64,000 nucleotides of DNA from Histidinibacterium aquaticum (GCF_008710275.1 NZ_VYQE01000001.1:496001-560000); one strand, 5' to 3'; positions 8,367-18,065 are shown, counted from the stretch's first letter. Translations and numbers: made by a program. Notes: generated by a model not told the origin, from the sequence alone.

Positions 8367-9065
8367 TCAGTCGGGCCGGACAGGCCATCGGAGGGCGAGG
8401 TCCTCGGCCATGGCGAGGTCCGTTCCGTCGAAGGCCCCCGCCTCGGGGCGGAAGCGCTGCCGGAAGGCGTCGAAGAGCAGCGTCGCCTGGCTGCCCCGGT
8501 AGCCGAAGCCCGTGAGCGCCGCGGTGAGTCGCGCGAGCCGTTCCGGCGTGGCCTCTACCAGCTCGGGCGCGGCGCCGGTCTCGGGCCAGACCGAGAGCCC
8601 CTGCTCCGCCAGCCGCTGCCATGGAAAATGCGGGCCGGGGTCGCGCTTGCGGGACGGGGCCATGTCGGAATGGCCGATGACCCGTTCCGGCGGGATCGCG
8701 TGACGCTCGAGGATGTCCGAGAGGAGGCTCTCCAGGGCGGCAACCTGCACCTCGGCGAAGGGATGATCGCCCCGATTGTCGAGCTCGATGCCGATGGAGC
8801 GTGAATTGACGTCCGTCACAGGGCCCCAGGCGCCCTGCCCCGCGTGCCAGGCGCGCTGCTCTTCCGCGACGAGCTGCAGCAGGCTGCCGTCCTCTCCGAT
8901 CAGGTAGTGAGAGGAGACGCCATGCTCGGGCGCGCAGAGCCGCTCGAGGGCGGCGTCGCAGCTCTCCATGGCGGTGTAGTGCAAGACGACCATGTCGGGC
9001 CGCACCCCGCCGCGCCGATCGCCGAAGTTCGGCGAGGGGTGCCAGAGCGCCCCGTCCGCCATCAT
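8367..9065 (-). CDS. N-acetylmuramoyl-L-alanine amidase (Amidase_2, AmiD-like)
   Basis: This zinc amidase domain cleaves the lactyl amide between MurNAc and L-Ala. Family residues are visible: MVVLHYTAM (first zinc His), SSHYLIGEDG, IGIELDN, GHSDMAP and the RKRDPGPHFPW motif, which supplies the last His/Asp. The short C-terminal helical tail resembles AmiD-type proteins. No signal peptide is apparent, so either it is a cytosolic recycling (AmpD-like) enzyme or export is not recognisable. Tandem ATGs at 9065 and 9062 are both possible starts. The lipoprotein gene lies immediately upstream on the same strand. Confidence 0.9.
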   Translation of the reverse strand: MMADGALWHPSPNFGDRRGGVRPDMVVLHYTAMESCDAALERLCAPEHGVSSHYLIGEDGSLLQLVAEEQRAWHAGQGAWGPVTDVNSRSIGIELDNRGDHPFAEVQVAALESLLSDILERHAIPPERVIGHSDMAPSRKRDPGPHFPWQRLAEQGLSVWPETGAAPELVEATPERLARLTAALTGFGYRGSQATLLFDAFRQRFRPEAGAFDGTDLAMAEDLALRWPVRPD

Positions 9066-9070
9066 GCCGC

Positions 9071-9853
9071 TCAGCCGCGGGCGGCGCGGAACGGCGCCGG
9101 ATCCCAGCCGCAGGCGAAGCCGTCGCCGTCCGGGTCGAGGCCCCGGCGGTCGCGCTCCGGTCCGCCGCGCGCGAGGAAGTCGCGCTGCGCGGCGTCGGGC
9201 GTGCGGTACTCCGCGCAGTTGCGCTGGAACCGGCCCTGCGAGGGGGCAAAGCGGCGGTAGATCTGCTGGCCCCGCGCATTGGTCGTCTGGAGGGCATAGG
9301 CGACGATGTTCGGGCCCGCGTCCTGAGTGCGCTCCGGCGTGTTGCCCTGCACGACGCGGTAGTTGGCCTGCGCCTGCTCCAGCCGGGCCGCGTCGCCCTC
9401 GATCGAGCGACGGTCGGAGACGGCGTCGAAGTCCTGCTCGTCGGAGAGGCCGGGGTTGTTCACCAGAACCGGCGCGGCATTGGTCGGCGAGGCCTCGACC
9501 TGGACCGAGCGACCGGCCTCAGCCAGCGTGTCGCGCTGGCGCGGGAAGCCGGGCGGCGTGGCGGCCGGGCCGGTCGGCGGCGCTGCCACCGCTCCGGGCT
9601 GGGCACCGATTCCCGCCGAGGCGAGATCGTCGAGGGTGATGGAGCCGTCGGCGGAGCGGGTGGCACCGGCGGAGGCGACGGTGCCCGGAACGCCGGTCAC
9701 CGGCACCCCGGCCGAAGGAGAGCCGGCTGCTCGGGCCGCCTGTTCCTGCGAGTAGGTCTCGTAGTCGCCGAAGCCGACGCCCGGCCCGCTGTCGGGCACC
9801 TGGGGCCCGCAGGCGGCGAGAAAGAGTGCCACAGCCGTCAGTTGGATCCGCAT
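9071..9853 (-). CDS. Putative lipoprotein with C-terminal Excalibur-like calcium-binding motif
   Basis: The N-terminus MRIQLTAVALFLAACGP is a lipoprotein signal with an LAAC lipobox. A long Ala/Pro/Gly-rich region (about 20-130) follows, then a structured C-terminus with DAAQRDFLARGGPERDR and LDPDGDGFACGWDP. The DxDxDGxxC pattern is that of Excalibur domains, thought to bind calcium. It is probably anchored in the envelope. The gene is five bases upstream of the amidase, suggesting a shared cell-wall role; that link is inference from position only. Confidence 0.8.
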   Translation of the reverse strand: MRIQLTAVALFLAACGPQVPDSGPGVGFGDYETYSQEQAARAAGSPSAGVPVTGVPGTVASAGATRSADGSITLDDLASAGIGAQPGAVAAPPTGPAATPPGFPRQRDTLAEAGRSVQVEASPTNAAPVLVNNPGLSDEQDFDAVSDRRSIEGDAARLEQAQANYRVVQGNTPERTQDAGPNIVAYALQTTNARGQQIYRRFAPSQGRFQRNCAEYRTPDAAQRDFLARGGPERDRRGLDPDGDGFACGWDPAPFRAARG

Positions 9854-9886
9854 TCCGCTATCCCGAACTCCATGTCGGAGCGTGGC

Positions 9887-11368
9887 TTACCACCACTTCG
9901 TGGGTTTGGAAACGAAACCGGCGGCCTGCTCCAGCGCGTAGGCGGTATTGAGCAGATCGGCCTCTTCCCACGGCCGACCGATAAGCTGGAGACCGAGCGG
10001 CAGACCCTGCTTGTCGGTCCCGGCGGGCACCGAGATGCCCGGAAGGCCGGCCAGGTTCACCGTCACCGTGAAGACGTCGTTGAGGTACATCTGCACCGGG
10101 TCGGCCTCGGTCATCTCGCCCAGCCCGAAGGCGGCGGAGGGCGTCGTCGGCGTCAGGATCGCATCGACACCCTGGTCGAAGGCCTCGTCGAAGTCGCGCT
10201 TGATGAGGGTCCGGACCTTGCGGGCGCGGTTGTAGTAGGCGTCGTAGAAGCCGGCAGAGAGGACGTAGGTGCCGACCATCACGCGGCGCTTCACCTCGGC
10301 GCCGAAGCCCTCGGCGCGGGTCTTCTCGTACATCTCCACGATGCCGTCGCCCTGGTCCAGCTTGGCGCGGCGGCCGAAGCGCACGCCGTCGTAACGGGCG
10401 AGGTTGGAGGAGGCCTCGGCGGGGGCGATGACATAGTAGGTCGGCAAGGCGTACTTGGTATGCGGCAGCGAGATGTCGACGACCTTGGCGCCGGCATCCT
10501 CGAGCATCTTGCGGCCCTCGGCCCATAGAGCCTCGATCTCTTCCGGCATGCCCTCCATGCGGTACTCGCGCGGGATGCCGATGGTCTTGCCCTTGATGTC
10601 GCCCGTCAGAGCCGCCTCGAAATCGGGGACCGGCAGGTCGGCGGAGGTCGAGTCCTTCTCGTCGTGGCCGCACATGGCGGACAGAAGGATCGCCGTGTCG
10701 CGGACGTCCTTGGCCATGGGCCCGGCCTGATCGAGCGACGAGGCGAAGGCGATGATACCCCAGCGCGAGCAGCGCCCGTAGGTGGGCTTGAGGCCCGTGA
10801 TCCCGGTGAAGGCGGCGGGCTGGCGGATCGAGCCGCCGGTGTCGGTGCCGGTCGCGCCGAGGCAGAGGTCGGCCGCCACGGCGGAGGCCGAACCGCCGGA
10901 AGAGCCGCCGGGCGTCAGCGACCGGTCGTCAACCTTCCACGGGTTCACGGCATTGCCGTAGGTCGAGGTCTCGTTGGACGAGCCCATCGCGAACTCGTCC
11001 ATGTTGAGCTTGCCCAGCATGACCGCGCCCGCGTCCCGCAGCTTGGCCGAGACGGTGGATTCGTACTCCGGCCGGAAGTCGGTGAGGATCTTCGAGGCCG
11101 CCTGCGAGGGCACGGCCTCGGTGCAGAACAAATCCTTGATGCCGAGCGGGATGCCGCAGAGGTCGGGCGCGTCGCCGGACTTGATGCGGTCATCCGCGGC
11201 CCTGGCGCGCTCGGTGGCGATCTCGGGCGTCTTGTGGACGAAGGCGCCCAGCGCGTCGGCGGCGTCGATGGCGCCGAGGCAGGCCTCGGTCAGCTCCAGG
11301 CTCGTCACGTCGCCCTTGCGGAGGGCGTCGCGGGCTTCGGCGATCTTTAGTTTCGTCAGGTCGGACAT
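9887..11368 (-). CDS. gatA: Asp-tRNA(Asn)/Glu-tRNA(Gln) amidotransferase subunit A
   Basis: GatA hydrolyses glutamine and passes ammonia to misacylated Glu-tRNA(Gln)/Asp-tRNA(Asn). The amidase-signature Ser-cisSer-Lys triad is intact: Lys78 in LGIKDLF, the [11 protein letters not shown] cis-Ser, and [13 protein letters not shown] with the nucleophile Ser. The protein is about 493 residues, the normal length. The start ATG at 11368 overlaps the gatC stop as TGATG, indicating translational coupling; a GTG one codon earlier also exists. Confidence 0.96.
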   Translation of the reverse strand: MSDLTKLKIAEARDALRKGDVTSLELTEACLGAIDAADALGAFVHKTPEIATERARAADDRIKSGDAPDLCGIPLGIKDLFCTEAVPSQAASKILTDFRPEYESTVSAKLRDAGAVMLGKLNMDEFAMGSSNETSTYGNAVNPWKVDDRSLTPGGSSGGSASAVAADLCLGATGTDTGGSIRQPAAFTGITGLKPTYGRCSRWGIIAFASSLDQAGPMAKDVRDTAILLSAMCGHDEKDSTSADLPVPDFEAALTGDIKGKTIGIPREYRMEGMPEEIEALWAEGRKMLEDAGAKVVDISLPHTKYALPTYYVIAPAEASSNLARYDGVRFGRRAKLDQGDGIVEMYEKTRAEGFGAEVKRRVMVGTYVLSAGFYDAYYNRARKVRTLIKRDFDEAFDQGVDAILTPTTPSAAFGLGEMTEADPVQMYLNDVFTVTVNLAGLPGISVPAGTDKQGLPLGLQLIGRPWEEADLLNTAYALEQAAGFVSKPTKWW

Positions 11369-11655
11369 CACTCAACCACCTTCGGCACGGCAAAGAAGCC
11401 CTCACGGGCGTCGGGGGCGTTCGACAGGACCTTCGCGGCCTGCGAGCCGTCGGTCACCACGTCCTCCCGGCGCTTGAGCCGCATGGGCGTGACGGAGACC
11501 ATCGGCTCCACGCCGTCCACGTCGACTTCCTGAAGCTGCTCGATGAAGCCGAGGATGGTGTTGAATTCCGAGGCGAGCGCCGGAAGCTCGTCCTCCTCGA
11601 CCCGGATGCGGGCGAGATGTGCGACCTTGCGGGCGGTGCTTTCGTCGATGGACAT
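11368..11655 (-). CDS. gatC: Asp-tRNA(Asn)/Glu-tRNA(Gln) amidotransferase subunit C
   Basis: This is a 95-residue GatC, the wrapping subunit that stabilises GatA on GatB. Typical features are [14 protein letters not shown] near the N-terminus, [22 protein letters not shown] in the middle, and the REDVV...[10 protein letters not shown] tail. It overlaps gatA by one base. No gatB is in this window. Confidence 0.96.
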   Translation of the reverse strand: MSIDESTARKVAHLARIRVEEDELPALASEFNTILGFIEQLQEVDVDGVEPMVSVTPMRLKRREDVVTDGSQAAKVLSNAPDAREGFFAVPKVVE

Positions 11656-11726
11656 GGGGCCTCCGTTGAGGGGTCGCGACCGTCTAGCGCGGCCGCCGGG
11701 GGCCTTCAAGGCATGGCGCGGCGCGC

Positions 11727-12392
11727 TCAGCCCGCCTCTGCCGCCCGGCGGGCGCGCATGTGCCGCCGGTAGACCTCGATCATCCAGGGCAGCATCACCG
11801 CGTTCAGCGTGTGCCAGAGGAAATGCGTCCCCCAAGGGAACCAGTCGCAGACCATGAGATCGACCGACCGAACGGCGATGGAGACCGACAGCAGCGAGGC
11901 CCCGGCCACGAAGCCCCAGGCCGTGGCGCGGTTGCGCCGCGCGACGACGGGCGCATAGGCCAGCAGCAGGACCGGAACCGTCCAGTAGAAGTCCGAGATC
12001 CGGAAGAAGGCGACCCGGTCCAGCGCCGGCACCAGCACAGCCGCGTAGGGAAAGAACCCGGCCGTCGCGAGACCGGCCTTCCACCAGATCAGCCCGAGCA
12101 CGTCGCGGTTCACCGCGAAGAGGTAGACGAGGATGAAGATGCCGATGGGCGTCGTGTCCGCCGTCGAGGCCCAGAGCGTCGCCGTCGTGTGAAAGAGGAA
12201 GGACCCGATCGCGATGAGGCCAAGGAGGATTGAAAGCAGGACCGCCAGCGGCAGCCCCTGCCGCCGGACCCGCAGGAACATCAGCATCGCGCCCGCCAGG
12301 TAGAGCCCGTTGGTCAGCGCGTTCAGCGGCTCCGACCAGAAGGTGAAATCGGTCCGCTCGCAATAGACGTCGATCTGCTGCGTCCAGTCCAC
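11727..12392 (-). CDS. Ceramidase-like (CREST superfamily) membrane protein
   Basis: This 221-residue protein has about seven hydrophobic segments. It carries the CREST hydrolase pattern: an early acidic/Cys region (YCERTD), a conserved Ser and [13 protein letters not shown] with His and Asp, and [11 protein letters not shown] near the C-terminus supplying two His. In alkaline ceramidases and adiponectin receptors these residues bind zinc. It probably hydrolyses an amide or related bond in a membrane lipid, but the substrate is unknown. GTG 12392 is the only start fitting the conserved N-terminus. It converges with nothing and is divergent from the hydrolase at 12450. Confidence 0.8.
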   Translation of the reverse strand: MDWTQQIDVYCERTDFTFWSEPLNALTNGLYLAGAMLMFLRVRRQGLPLAVLLSILLGLIAIGSFLFHTTATLWASTADTTPIGIFILVYLFAVNRDVLGLIWWKAGLATAGFFPYAAVLVPALDRVAFFRISDFYWTVPVLLLAYAPVVARRNRATAWGFVAGASLLSVSIAVRSVDLMVCDWFPWGTHFLWHTLNAVMLPWMIEVYRRHMRARRAAEAG

Positions 12393-12449
12393 TGGTCCCG
12401 TCCCCTCTTGCGACTAGTCTAGTTGGCAAGAACCCACCGGAGACGCACC

Positions 12450-13142
12450 ATGAAAATCACCTGGCTCGGGCATTCCGCCTTCCGCATCGAGATCGGCGAC
12501 CAGATCCTGCTCATCGATCCCTGGCTCGAGGGCAACCCCTCGTTTCCCGACGAACGCCGTGCGGAGGCCATCGACCGCGCGACGCATATCCTGCTGACCC
12601 ATGCCCATGGCGACCACGCCTCCGAGGCGCTCGGAGTGGCCGAGGACACCGGCGCACCGATCTGCGCGATCTTCGAGCTTGCCGAGAAATGGATCGAACC
12701 GGCGGGATACGAGGCCAAGGGCTTTTCCAAGGGCGGGACGCTGGAGCTCGGCGACGTGCAGGTCACCATGGTGACGGCGCATCACTCCTCGTCGCTCGAC
12801 TTCCTCAACAACCCGCCGCCAGCCGGGGCCGAGGCCGGGTTCGTGATCCGCGGCGAGGGCCATTCCATCTATGTCTCCGGCGACACCGACGTCATGGCCG
12901 ACATGGACGTGATCGCCAAACGCTACGCGCCGGACATCGGCATTCTCTGCGCGGGCGGACACTTCACCATGGACATGGAGGGCGCGGCCTGGGCGGCGAA
13001 AACCTACTTCGACTTCAAGACCGTCATCCCCTGCCACTACAAGACCTTCCCCCTGCTCGCGCAGAGCGCCGAGCCGCTGGTGAAGGCCCTGCCGGACGTC
13101 GACGTGAAGACGCCGGAGGTGATGGAGCCGGTCGAGATCTGA
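12450..13142 (+). CDS. UPF0173 metal-dependent hydrolase (metallo-beta-lactamase fold)
   Basis: The sequence begins [16 protein letters not shown] and has the metallo-beta-lactamase signature [13 protein letters not shown] (HxHxDH), then [14 protein letters not shown] and CAGGHFTMD, with His near the C-terminus (IPCHYKTF). These are the two-metal site residues of the UPF0173/YtkL family. The length of 230 residues is normal. ATG 12450 has GGAG eight bases upstream. The physiological substrate is not known. Confidence 0.92.
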   Translation: MKITWLGHSAFRIEIGDQILLIDPWLEGNPSFPDERRAEAIDRATHILLTHAHGDHASEALGVAEDTGAPICAIFELAEKWIEPAGYEAKGFSKGGTLELGDVQVTMVTAHHSSSLDFLNNPPPAGAEAGFVIRGEGHSIYVSGDTDVMADMDVIAKRYAPDIGILCAGGHFTMDMEGAAWAAKTYFDFKTVIPCHYKTFPLLAQSAEPLVKALPDVDVKTPEVMEPVEI

Positions 13143-13201
13143 CCGATCGGAACGCAGGGTCGGACGTGGCGAATCCCGGCGGGCTCCTCTAGTATGTGCC
13201 C

Positions 13202-14968
13202 ATGGTCGCCCTACAAGATATCGCCCCCACCGCCTTCCTCGGTGTCGAAACCTCGCTGAACGGCCGCCGCTGGGTCGGCCCGGATGCGGGCGCCGACCGG
13301 GCGGCGGAGGCTCTCGGACAGGCCACCGCCCTTCCTCTGGCCGTCTGCCGGCTGCTGGCCGCGCGCGGCATCGAAGCGGCGGGCTGCGAGGCCTACATGG
13401 CCCCTGCCCTGCGCGACCTCCTGCCCGACCCGCGCTCGCTCAAGGACATGGAGACAGCCGCGGAGCGCTTCGTCTCCGCGGTCGCCAGGAAGGAGAGGAT
13501 CGCGGTCTTCGCCGACTACGACGTCGATGGCGGCGCCTCGGCCGCGCTGCTGCTCGTCTGGCTGCGCGAGCTCGGGCTCGAGGCGACGCTCTACATCCCG
13601 GACCGGATCGACGAGGGCTACGGCCCCAACGCCCCCGCGATGGCCGAGCTGGCCCGTGCGCACGACCTGATCCTCTGCGTGGACTGCGGCACGCTCTCGC
13701 ACGATGCGCTCGCGGCGGCGCAAGGCACCGACGTGGTCGTGCTCGACCACCACCTTGGCGGCGAGACCCTTCCGCCCGCCCTCGCCGTCGTGAACCCAAA
13801 CCGGCAGGACGAGGGCGGTGAGCTCGGACACCTCTGCGCCGCGGCGGTCGTCTTCCTGATGCTGGTCGAGGCAACCCGGCAGCGGCGGGTCGCGGGTCTC
13901 AAGAGCCCCGACCTGCTCGGCCTGCTCGACCTCGTGGCGCTGGCGACCGTCGCGGACGTGGCGCCGCTGACCGGGGTGAACCGGGCCTTCGTGCGGCAGG
14001 GCCTCGCCGTCATGGGACAGCGGCGGCGGCCCGGCCTGGTCGCCTTGGCCGACGTGGCCCGGCTGGACGAGGCCCCGACCTCCTACCACCTGGGCTACGT
14101 GCTGGGGCCCCGGGTCAACGCCGGAGGCCGGATCGGTGCGGCGGACCTCGGAGCCCGGCTCCTGTCTACCGCCGACCCGCACGAGGCCGCGGCCCTGGCG
14201 GAGCGGCTCGATGCTCTCAACACCGAACGGCGTGAGATCGAGGCGGCCGTCCGCGACGCGGCCCTCGCGCAGGCCGAGGAGCGTGGGCTCGACGCCCCGC
14301 TGGTCTGGGCCGCGGGCGAGGGCTGGCATCCCGGCGTCGTCGGCATCGTCGCGGCACGCCTCAAGGAAGCGACGAACCGCCCTGCCGTCGTCATCGGACT
14401 GGACGGAGAGATCGGCAAGGGATCTGCCCGGTCCGTAGCGGGCGTCGACCTTGGCGCGGCGATCCAGCGCGTCGCGGCCGAGGGCCTGCTGCTCAAGGGC
14501 GGCGGCCACAAGATGGCGGCCGGCCTGACCGTGGAGCGCGACCGCATCGAGCCCGCGATGGAGCGTCTGTCCGAGCTTCTCGCCCGGCAGGGCGCCGTAC
14601 GCATGGGTCCCGCCGACCTGCGCCTCGACGGCATGCTCATGCCCGGGGCGGCCACCATCGATCTCTGCGAGGCCCTCGAGCGCTGCGGACCCTTCGGCCA
14701 GGGCGCCCCCGCCCCGCGCTTCGCCTTCGCCGACATGGCGATCGGGCAGGTGCGCGAGGTCGGCTCCGGCCACCTTAAGGTCGCGTTCCACGACGGCATG
14801 GGCGCCCGGCTCGAGGCCATTGCCTTCGGGGCCTTCGAGGGGCCGATGGGCCAGCGCCTCATGGCCCACAAGGGCGCGCGCTTCCATCTGGCGGGCCGTC
14901 TGGAGATCAATAGCTGGCAGGGGCGCCGCAGCGTCCAGGTCAAGCTGGAGGACGCCGCCCCTGCCTGA
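13202..14968 (+). CDS. recJ: Single-stranded-DNA-specific exonuclease RecJ
   Basis: RecJ is a 5'-3' ssDNA exonuclease used in recombination, base excision and mismatch repair. DHH phosphoesterase motifs are present: FADYDVDGGASAALL (motif I), CVDCGT, VVLDHHLGGE (DHH), and the DHHA1 segment LKGGGHKMAAGL, followed by an OB-fold C-terminus. About 588 residues, the usual length. ATG 13202 and GTG 13196 are both possible; no clear Shine-Dalgarno is seen. Confidence 0.95.
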   Translation: MVALQDIAPTAFLGVETSLNGRRWVGPDAGADRAAEALGQATALPLAVCRLLAARGIEAAGCEAYMAPALRDLLPDPRSLKDMETAAERFVSAVARKERIAVFADYDVDGGASAALLLVWLRELGLEATLYIPDRIDEGYGPNAPAMAELARAHDLILCVDCGTLSHDALAAAQGTDVVVLDHHLGGETLPPALAVVNPNRQDEGGELGHLCAAAVVFLMLVEATRQRRVAGLKSPDLLGLLDLVALATVADVAPLTGVNRAFVRQGLAVMGQRRRPGLVALADVARLDEAPTSYHLGYVLGPRVNAGGRIGAADLGARLLSTADPHEAAALAERLDALNTERREIEAAVRDAALAQAEERGLDAPLVWAAGEGWHPGVVGIVAARLKEATNRPAVVIGLDGEIGKGSARSVAGVDLGAAIQRVAAEGLLLKGGGHKMAAGLTVERDRIEPAMERLSELLARQGAVRMGPADLRLDGMLMPGAATIDLCEALERCGPFGQGAPAPRFAFADMAIGQVREVGSGHLKVAFHDGMGARLEAIAFGAFEGPMGQRLMAHKGARFHLAGRLEINSWQGRRSVQVKLEDAAPA

Positions 14969-15049
14969 CGCAAGCGGAGGTGAAAAATCCGCAAGAATCC
15001 CCTTGCACCGGCAAATCCCTTTGGCTAATCCACGCCCCACGCCAAGCGT

Positions 15050-15124
15050 GGCCCGTTCGTCTATCGGTTAGGACGCCAGGTTTTCAACCTGGAAAGAGGG
15101 GTTCGATTCCCCTACGGGCTGCCA
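15050..15124 (+). tRNA. tRNA-Glu (anticodon TTC)
   Basis: The 75-nt cloverleaf has acceptor strand GGCCCGT pairing with ACGGGCT, anticodon stem CCAGG/CCTGG with loop TTTTCAA (anticodon TTC), T-arm GGGG TTCGATT CCCC, discriminator G and encoded CCA. Its 3' end is the integration site of the downstream island: the last bases recur at 36202-36217. Confidence 0.97.
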
Positions 15125-15125
15125 C
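15110..15125 (+). other. attL: 3' end of tRNA-Glu
   Basis: The 16 bases CCCTACGGGCTGCCAC (T-stem end, acceptor, CCA and one more base) are repeated exactly at 36202-36217 on the same strand. Integration restores the tRNA and leaves the second copy at the far end. Confidence 0.88.
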
Positions 15126-15177
15126 TTCACCCTGATATCTAGTTGTAATCATTGACGCCTTGCGGGCTCTGCAAGAT

Positions 15178-15200
15178 CCGTCCCGCCACTTGTCCCACCA
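15178..15200 (+). repeat. 23-bp direct repeat, left copy (candidate integrase arm site)
   Basis: Bases 15178-15200, containing GTCCCGCCACTTGTCCCACC, are identical to 36048-36070 in the same orientation, one copy about 55 bp inside attL and the other about 130 bp inside attR. The GTCCCrCCA unit is iterated. The position and iteration suit arm-type binding sites of the integrase. Confidence 0.75.
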
Positions 15201-15291
15201 GCGAGCATAGGTTCGGACCAGATTTGGGGCCGTCTGTGCAGAAAACCCGCTCTTTACTGCCGCCGTGATCTACGGCAACCGATCCTGAGTC

Positions 15292-16371
15292 CTAATCTCC
15301 CGCATCCTGCGACTCCCGGAGCTGGCGGGCTTCTTCCTCGGCTTCCCGTTGGCGTCGTTCGGCAAGAGCCGCGCGAGCCAGCGCGCTGTTGAGCTGTTGG
15401 CCGAGGGCCTCGAACTGGACGTCTGCGGCTCGGTCCTCTTCTTCGGCCATATTGAGTAGTGACTGTAGCGAACCTACTTGATCGCGGAGTTGGCTAAGCT
15501 GCTCGTTCAGAAGGGCGACCTGCCGCTGCGACTCGGCCGAAAGAGCTTCCTCCTCGGTGAGCGCACGATTGGCTTGAGCCAGCAAGCGCTCTCGGCGCTC
15601 AGCGTCTTCCAGCCGCTCCGTTGCTAGGCTCTCCGCTTCTTGTGCTCGCGCCATTGTATCGGACAGGCGAGCGCGTAGGCTGTGGAGTTCTTCCTCCACT
15701 TCAGACCTAGCAAGAAGCGCCTCGGCAAGGCGGTCTTCAAGCTGCGCTCGCGTGTTGCGATCCCCTGAAGTCGCGGCCCTCAATGAGGAGAGTTCTGCAG
15801 AAAGTGCTTCGCGAGCCATCACGGCGGAAGCTAGACGCCTCTCGACTTCCGCAAGTTCTTCGTCAGCTCGCGCCAAACGCTCATCCGCGAGAACGATTTG
15901 CTGCTCTCGCTCAATCACCCTCTGTTCGAGGGAGGAGATGCGACGCTCAACCACCTCATCAAGCTCTTGGGGTTCCAGTGCCATCGCAACCGAAAGCTCC
16001 GTCGACACATCGACGCATTCGCCCTGAACCAAGGCTCCATCCTCAAGTCGAAGAGCTCTTTCGTCGAGGAACTGGAATACTGCTCCGTCGAGTACCGCAG
16101 TCACTGTCCCGCTTTGGTTAGTAACCGAAGAACCCGGCGAGGCCAGTAGAACAAGTGAACCGTCCGGCTCAGGCTGGAATACGAAAGCCGAAGGATTCTC
16201 ATCAAAAATACACATATAGGATAGAAGAGAGGGGCTATCCTCTCGCTCTAACTGCTCCTGCTGCCCAAGCGCGAGACTCCCAAGAACGAGACCGAGCCCG
16301 GTCGAAACCCAAAAAGTAAAGCGACCGACAATCATGAAGCGAATTCCACCCAATGCGCGCATCCCATCCAC
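15292..16371 (-). CDS. Membrane-anchored coiled-coil protein, unknown function
   Basis: An N-terminal hydrophobic segment (about residues 13-36, signal peptide or anchor) is followed by a small beta-rich region (about 40-115, with CIF and GECVDVS cysteines). A long coiled coil rich in Glu/Arg/Leu heptads (about 130-355) follows. GTG 16371 directly follows the stop of the DUF4411 gene (TAAGTG), indicating coupling; ATGs at 16362 and 16335 are alternatives. No family is recognised. It is the third gene of an apparent unit with the ImmA/IrrE regulator and the DUF4411 protein, and could be an accessory or envelope component. Confidence 0.7.
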   Translation of the reverse strand: MDGMRALGGIRFMIVGRFTFWVSTGLGLVLGSLALGQQEQLEREDSPSLLSYMCIFDENPSAFVFQPEPDGSLVLLASPGSSVTNQSGTVTAVLDGAVFQFLDERALRLEDGALVQGECVDVSTELSVAMALEPQELDEVVERRISSLEQRVIEREQQIVLADERLARADEELAEVERRLASAVMAREALSAELSSLRAATSGDRNTRAQLEDRLAEALLARSEVEEELHSLRARLSDTMARAQEAESLATERLEDAERRERLLAQANRALTEEEALSAESQRQVALLNEQLSQLRDQVGSLQSLLNMAEEEDRAADVQFEALGQQLNSALARAALAERRQREAEEEARQLRESQDAGD

Positions 16372-16878
16372 TTATGCCTTAATGTTCTCAGCCCTGAGCA
16401 AACGGTTAAAGTCGAAGTGCTCTACGTTCTCGCGGTCGCAGAGCTCCGGAATTCGTATTTTCTTCTGGCTAGGAGTGGTATTGCGCCTCTCCATGCTTGC
16501 GACTGGCAACCGCAAAGTCGCCCCAAGAGCAACAATTGAGCAATCGTTCAAGCCGACTGTGCCCTTTCGGTTTCCGTTGTATTCAGATATGTAATCCTTG
16601 TATTTTGTTCTGTAGCCTTCGAATATCTTCAGATACCTCCTCCAAGCCCAAGAACCGACACCAACTTCCAAACAACACTCTTGCTTCGCATTTCCTAGCT
16701 GCTGGCCGACTTGACCACCAATGGAACCGTCGAGCTCTTCCCAAATCTCGACATTCCAGCAAAAACTACCGACATCTATTAAGTGACCAATTTTTTCCCA
16801 AAGCGAGACATGGATATCGGGAGGCATCTCCAGTAGAGGATTCGAAATCCAAGAAGTATCCAGGCAGTATTTAGGCAT
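16372..16878 (-). CDS. DUF4411 family PIN-like protein (putative toxin)
   Basis: From ATG 16878 the protein is 168 residues and begins MPKYCLDTSWISNP. An early LDTS followed by acidic residues (EIWEEL, and NDCSIVALG late in the protein) is the PIN-like arrangement of DUF4411, expected to place acidic residues around a metal for RNA cleavage. The start overlaps the stop of the upstream ImmA/IrrE gene as TGATG. Pairing of an HTH-ImmA/IrrE protein with DUF4411 is a recurrent two-gene module regarded as toxin-antitoxin-like. The nuclease role here is inferred. Codon use is more AT-rich than in the flanking chromosome. Confidence 0.78.
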   Translation of the reverse strand: MPKYCLDTSWISNPLLEMPPDIHVSLWEKIGHLIDVGSFCWNVEIWEELDGSIGGQVGQQLGNAKQECCLEVGVGSWAWRRYLKIFEGYRTKYKDYISEYNGNRKGTVGLNDCSIVALGATLRLPVASMERRNTTPSQKKIRIPELCDRENVEHFDFNRLLRAENIKA

Positions 16879-18065
16879 CAAGAAGAAACATCTCGCCTGA
16901 TATCCTCCAAATGCCGAAAGTTCTTTATTCCCATGAACTCCGCCGCATTGTGGGCAGATATTGCGCCAGCCGCCCAAGCCTCCATCACCAGACCAGTATA
17001 ATAATCACCAAGCTTACTCTTATACCGCGAGCCATAGTAGGGGCTTCGGGCTGGTGGCGGCTCATATCCCTCTTCTTCTTCTATGAATTGGGGGCGCTTT
17101 ATTCTCCAGTAATACTCCGCCTCAACATAATTGAGCGCAACAAGACGAATTAGCATCGCCTGCCGACTCACGCCAAATAGGGATGCCATCTCCGAGATAG
17201 TGTCGTCGGAGATTTCGTGATGCGGACTCTCAGGAACTGACAGGAACCTCAGCACCTCAGATGCTGGCATTAGAAATGCTGCAGCAAACCTATTACACCA
17301 CCCCTCAACCTTCTTATTGAGGTTTCCGGTTCTCCCAAACCTTGGGTAGGAACTAATCGCACTTTGCCGAAGGATGATGTGAGCGAATTCATGTGCCAGA
17401 GTGAACGCCTGAGCGCCAGGCGCCTCATTTCCATACACAATGATCGGCAGTGGCTCCGCATACAGACAGAGGCCGCGAGTTCGAAGCCTTCCAAGAGAGC
17501 TATATTTGAGCACCAGAACATTGCATGATGAAAAATATGTTCTAACTATATTCGGCAGCTTATATTTTTCTGATCGCGGGAGACTTGTTTGCTCGTCCGG
17601 CGAGAATCCAAGAAAATCCCTAACGCGAATTGAGGCATCCTCTACATCGTCAGAGAGCTTTGAATAGAGTTTCTCTGGGAAAGGTGCAGGCGCTTCACCG
17701 AGTAGATCAAACAGGTCAAAGGCGTTCAGCCGTTGCTCCTCTGCCCAAGATTGAACCTGTTGCAGTGAATGCGTTTCCGCCGGGCCTGCAGGCTTCCTAT
17801 GGAAGCGAAAATCGGGAACGAGACTAACCTCTGGGAGGTCAGGGACCTCGTTTGCGAAGAACTCTAGGAATGGTCGATGGTAGTGCTTGGCTAGGATTCG
17901 CGCTTGTCTGGGGGTCGGTGAGTCGTCGCCCTGCTCCCAGTCAACAACGCGCGACGGCCGGACGCCCGCCTTTGCGGCGGCATCCTCAACTTCGATACCT
18001 GCGCGCACTCGCGCCCATGCGAGTACTTGTGGGTTGATCGGAAGCTTTGCGCTCGCTGCGGCCAT
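16878..18065 (-). CDS. XRE HTH + ImmA/IrrE metallopeptidase-domain regulator
   Basis: The N-terminal XRE-type helix-turn-helix (about 12-65, VEDAAAKAGVRPSRVVDWEQG) is followed by an ImmA/IrrE zinc-peptidase domain with HEFAH (His225, Glu226, His229) and a downstream WCNRFAAAFLMP segment typical of the family. Related proteins act as antitoxins or as proteases that cleave phage/ICE repressors. It is cotranscribed with the overlapping DUF4411 gene and probably autoregulates the unit. Start ATG 18065. Confidence 0.88.
   Translation of the reverse strand: MAAASAKLPINPQVLAWARVRAGIEVEDAAAKAGVRPSRVVDWEQGDDSPTPRQARILAKHYHRPFLEFFANEVPDLPEVSLVPDFRFHRKPAGPAETHSLQQVQSWAEEQRLNAFDLFDLLGEAPAPFPEKLYSKLSDDVEDASIRVRDFLGFSPDEQTSLPRSEKYKLPNIVRTYFSSCNVLVLKYSSLGRLRTRGLCLYAEPLPIIVYGNEAPGAQAFTLAHEFAHIILRQSAISSYPRFGRTGNLNKKVEGWCNRFAAAFLMPASEVLRFLSVPESPHHEISDDTISEMASLFGVSRQAMLIRLVALNYVEAEYYWRIKRPQFIEEEEGYEPPPARSPYYGSRYKSKLGDYYTGLVMEAWAAGAISAHNAAEFMGIKNFRHLEDIRRDVSS

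Noticed and set aside
1-15125. The tRNA-like 9-mer at position 1 and tRNA-Glu at 15050 as ends of a second island
   Set aside because: The sequence between them is housekeeping (gatCA, rnpB, rpmG, recJ) with no integrase, and only nine bases match.
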